From NCBI RefSeq assembly GCF_003663845.1, contig NZ_RCCA01000001.1, positions 2,852,001 through 2,916,000 on the forward strand: 64,000 bases of DNA. Direction: 5' to 3'. The translations under genes and the position numbers were made by a program. Shown here one piece after another: positions 62,391-64,000 of the stretch (its first letter is position 1; each line of letters opens with the position of its first letter). The DNA comes from Chryseobacterium sp. 7. GTDB taxonomy: Bacteria; Bacteroidota; Bacteroidia; Flavobacteriales; Weeksellaceae. The notes beneath the pieces are model-generated. The model had not been told where the DNA came from, did no database searches, and worked only from the letters and a program-made list of their open reading frames with translations.

Positions 62391-62735
62391 TTAATCTCCA
62401 TCTGAGAACATTGAGTTTGCGAGGGAGGTTACAATTGATAATAATATACTGAAGATAAATGCCCACCAGAAACCATCTACTACCATGCTGTCTATGAAAT
62501 AGTCGGCAATCAGGATAATTCCGGCATTAATTACCAAGGCAAAGAATCCTAAGGTAAGAATCGTTAACGGAAGACCGAAAAGGCTCAAAATAGGCTTTAC
62601 AAATATGTTAAGAACCCCAAGCACAATCGCAAAGATAATGGCTGAAGAAAATCCTTCAAAATGTACTCCCGGTAAAATTTTAGTTAAAAGATAAGCAACA
62701 ATTGCGGTTATCAATAATCGGATAATTAAGTTCAT
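62391..62735 (-). CDS. Phage-holin-family (YvlD-like) membrane protein, 114 aa
   Basis: Four hydrophobic segments (about 3-20, 30-48, 56-78 and 87-105) with NIFVKPILSLFGLPLTILTLG between the second and third, the family hallmark of PF04020 proteins. Small inner-membrane protein named after a phage holin fold but not linked to phage here. Function unclear; the family is sometimes tied to envelope stress. Confidence 0.85.
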   Translation of the reverse strand: MNLIIRLLITAIVAYLLTKILPGVHFEGFSSAIIFAIVLGVLNIFVKPILSLFGLPLTILTLGFFALVINAGIILIADYFIDSMVVDGFWWAFIFSILLSIVTSLANSMFSDGD

Positions 62736-62853
62736 AGAGTTATTTTTTAATGTTGATGGAGTGTAAGGAGCAAAAGGTATTCCATTCCGGAAAAAATAAA
62801 GCCCCGAAACCCTTTATTCAAGGAATATTCTGTCTTTTATTTTCCTTAATATC

Positions 62854-63276
62854 TTATTTTATTTTCATCATGGTTACTAATGAAGTGGCTACATGGCTTT
62901 CAGAATCAGAACTTTCGGTGTGAACATAGATTTCTGTTCTCACCACAATAATTTTTCCTCCGCCTTTGATAACATAAGATTTTGAAACCAGGGCATCACC
63001 CATGGCAGGGCGAAGATAATTCACCTTCAACTCCACGGTCACTACATAACAGTCTTCCGGATAATGGCTCACAGCGGCATACCCTGAAGAAACATCTACT
63101 AGAGAGGCTATCATTGCGCCATTGAACATTCCTGCTTTTCTGGTCATCATCTCCATTTTGGGAATTTTCATGGATATAAAATCGGTTTCTACTTCCAGCA
63201 GTTCCGCTTTATAAAACTGTAAGGTTTCTGAACGGCCGAAGCTGTCTGTAATGAGTTTCTTTTTTTCTGGTGTCAT
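62854..63276 (-). CDS. Hotdog-fold acyl-CoA thioesterase (PaaI/DUF4442-like)
   Basis: A 140-residue hotdog thioesterase with MTRKAGMFNGAMIASLVDVS and GYAAVSHYPEDCYVVTVELKVNYLRPA, the substrate-binding core, and GKIIVVRTEIYVH near the end. Start taken at ATG 63276 (MTPEKKKL); a longer frame to 63366 runs back through a terminator hairpin (63343-63375), so it cannot be the real start. Cytosolic, hydrolysing acyl-CoA; acyl preference unknown. Confidence 0.85.
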   Translation of the reverse strand: MTPEKKKLITDSFGRSETLQFYKAELLEVETDFISMKIPKMEMMTRKAGMFNGAMIASLVDVSSGYAAVSHYPEDCYVVTVELKVNYLRPAMGDALVSKSYVIKGGGKIIVVRTEIYVHTESSDSESHVATSLVTMMKIK

Positions 63277-63342
63277 GAATTTTATTTTAAACAAAGGTAA
63301 GCGCTGCAGCGTTTTTGATCTCAATATTCCTGAAAATTTCCA

Positions 63343-63375
63343 TAAAAAAACCGTTTCATCCCTCATGAAACGGTT
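63343..63375 (-). terminator. Terminator of the GMC oxidoreductase gene
   Basis: 11 bp stem aaccgtttcat / atgaaacggtt with a 5-nt loop and a T-run on the minus strand, 22 bp after the stop. It also rules out an upstream start for the thioesterase. Confidence 0.85.
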
Positions 63376-63396
63376 AAATTCCGGTTTGGAACCTTC

Positions 63397-64000
63397 TTAC
63401 ACAACAAGTGTTAATTTTTCTGATGAATCTGATGCTTTCAGATGATGATCTTCTTTAATCATATCGGCAGCTTTTTCACCAATCATAATGGTAGGTGCAT
63501 TGGTATTTCCGGAAACAACATCCGGCATAACGGATGCATCTGCTACCCTTAATCCTTTTATTCCATATACTTTCAGTCTTGGGTCTACTACAGAATGGCT
63601 GTCGGTTCCCATTTTGCAAGTTCCTGTCATGTGATGGTAAGTGGAACATGATTTTTTAATATAATCAATTACTTCTTCTTTTGTTTTTCCTTCTCCCGGA
63701 TAAATCTCACCATCGTTCCATTCTTTCATCGCTTCTGTTCTTCCCATTTTACGGCATATTTCTACACATTCATACAGTGCTTCCAGATCAGATTCTTCAG
63801 AAAGATACATTGGGTTGATCTCTGGTGATACGGAAGGATCAGAAGAAATCAGTTTAATATATCCTTTACTGGCAGGTCTTATAAATCCTGCGCAGAATGT
63901 AAACGCATTTTCCGGTCCTGTGAATCCCGGGCTGTAATAAGGAAGTCCCATGAAAAGAGGCTGCAGATCAGGGAAAGCCATTTCTTCTTTGCTTTTCCAA
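63397..64000 (-). CDS. GMC-family oxidoreductase, C-terminal part (truncated by window edge)
   Basis: The last 200 residues of an FAD-dependent glucose-methanol-choline oxidoreductase. The frame is open through the window edge (codons before Met at 63981 read WKSKEE). Catalytic features are in the C-terminal signature: His of STYHHMTGTCKMG and the Asn of SGNTNAPTIMIGEKAADMI. The N-terminal FAD-binding half is outside the window. Choline dehydrogenase-like or alcohol oxidase-like substrates cannot be told from this part. Confidence 0.9.
   Translation of the reverse strand, partial: WKSKEEMAFPDLQPLFMGLPYYSPGFTGPENAFTFCAGFIRPASKGYIKLISSDPSVSPEINPMYLSEESDLEALYECVEICRKMGRTEAMKEWNDGEIYPGEGKTKEEVIDYIKKSCSTYHHMTGTCKMGTDSHSVVDPRLKVYGIKGLRVADASVMPDVVSGNTNAPTIMIGEKAADMIKEDHHLKASDSSEKLTLVV

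Noticed and set aside
62391..62735. Holin-family gene as a sign of prophage
   Set aside because: Stand-alone PF04020-type membrane protein; no integrase, terminase or structural genes around it.
63277..63366. Longer thioesterase N-terminus
   Set aside because: It crosses the terminator hairpin at 63343-63375 of the gene before it.

Overview
This 64 kb window looks like chromosome from a Chryseobacterium-like flavobacterium (Bacteroidota, Weeksellaceae). The DNA is AT-rich. Many genes are preceded by the Bacteroidota -7 box TAnnTTTG and almost none by a Shine-Dalgarno site. Secreted and outer-membrane proteins are abundant, and one gene matches glycoside hydrolase family 109, founded on an Elizabethkingia enzyme. 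I see no rRNA, tRNA, CRISPR array, prophage or insertion sequence. Genus is an inference from gene content.

Layout. 1-3.8 kb: 3' part of an RND multidrug pump and its TolC-like outer-membrane factor. 4-15 kb: serine hydrolase, GldA-like ATPase, a vault-like SPFH protein, a patatin-like lipase, dihydrolipoyl dehydrogenase and small secreted proteins. 15-19.4 kb: GH3 beta-glycosidase and GH29 alpha-L-fucosidase. 19.4-25.2 kb: a compact lipid-modification-like cluster (SDR epimerase, DUF2071, two START-like proteins, fatty acid desaturase, methyltransferase) headed by a GbsR/MarR regulator, with three near-identical palindromic operators. 25.3-37.6 kb: the most unusual region, an ECF sigma factor, a membrane vWA protein carrying a SusC-type TonB plug, a vWA lipoprotein, a SusC-like beta-barrel without a plug, and an alpha-2-macroglobulin that carries a plug and a thioester motif. 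37.8-43.5 kb: a C1 peptidase, a double-glycine leader peptide, old yellow enzyme with a divergent HxlR regulator and phased operator repeats, and two decayed genes (ASCH and AhpD-like) that each carry a TGG-to-TAG type nonsense codon. 43.5-54.9 kb: mostly housekeeping (branched-chain E1 fusion, polyprenyl synthase, rlmN, queA). A four-helix-bundle (S23/IVS-type) gene flanked by a 19 bp perfect inverted repeat sits between queA and rlmN. 55-58.4 kb: a three-gene operon (GH109 alpha-N-acetylgalactosaminidase, nucleotidyltransferase, sugar kinase) that fits salvage of GalNAc into a UDP sugar. 58.5-64 kb: deoxyinosine glycosylase, S9 peptidase, esterase, small membrane protein, thioesterase and the C-terminal part of a GMC oxidoreductase.

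The strongest candidates for something undescribed are the sigma/vWA-plug/barrel/A2M-plug locus (25.3-37.6 kb), the IVS-like element inside the queA-rlmN operon (50.6-51.0 kb), and the self-contained GbsR regulon (19.4-25.2 kb). Short dispersed palindromes and tract repeats recur between genes and are listed individually.
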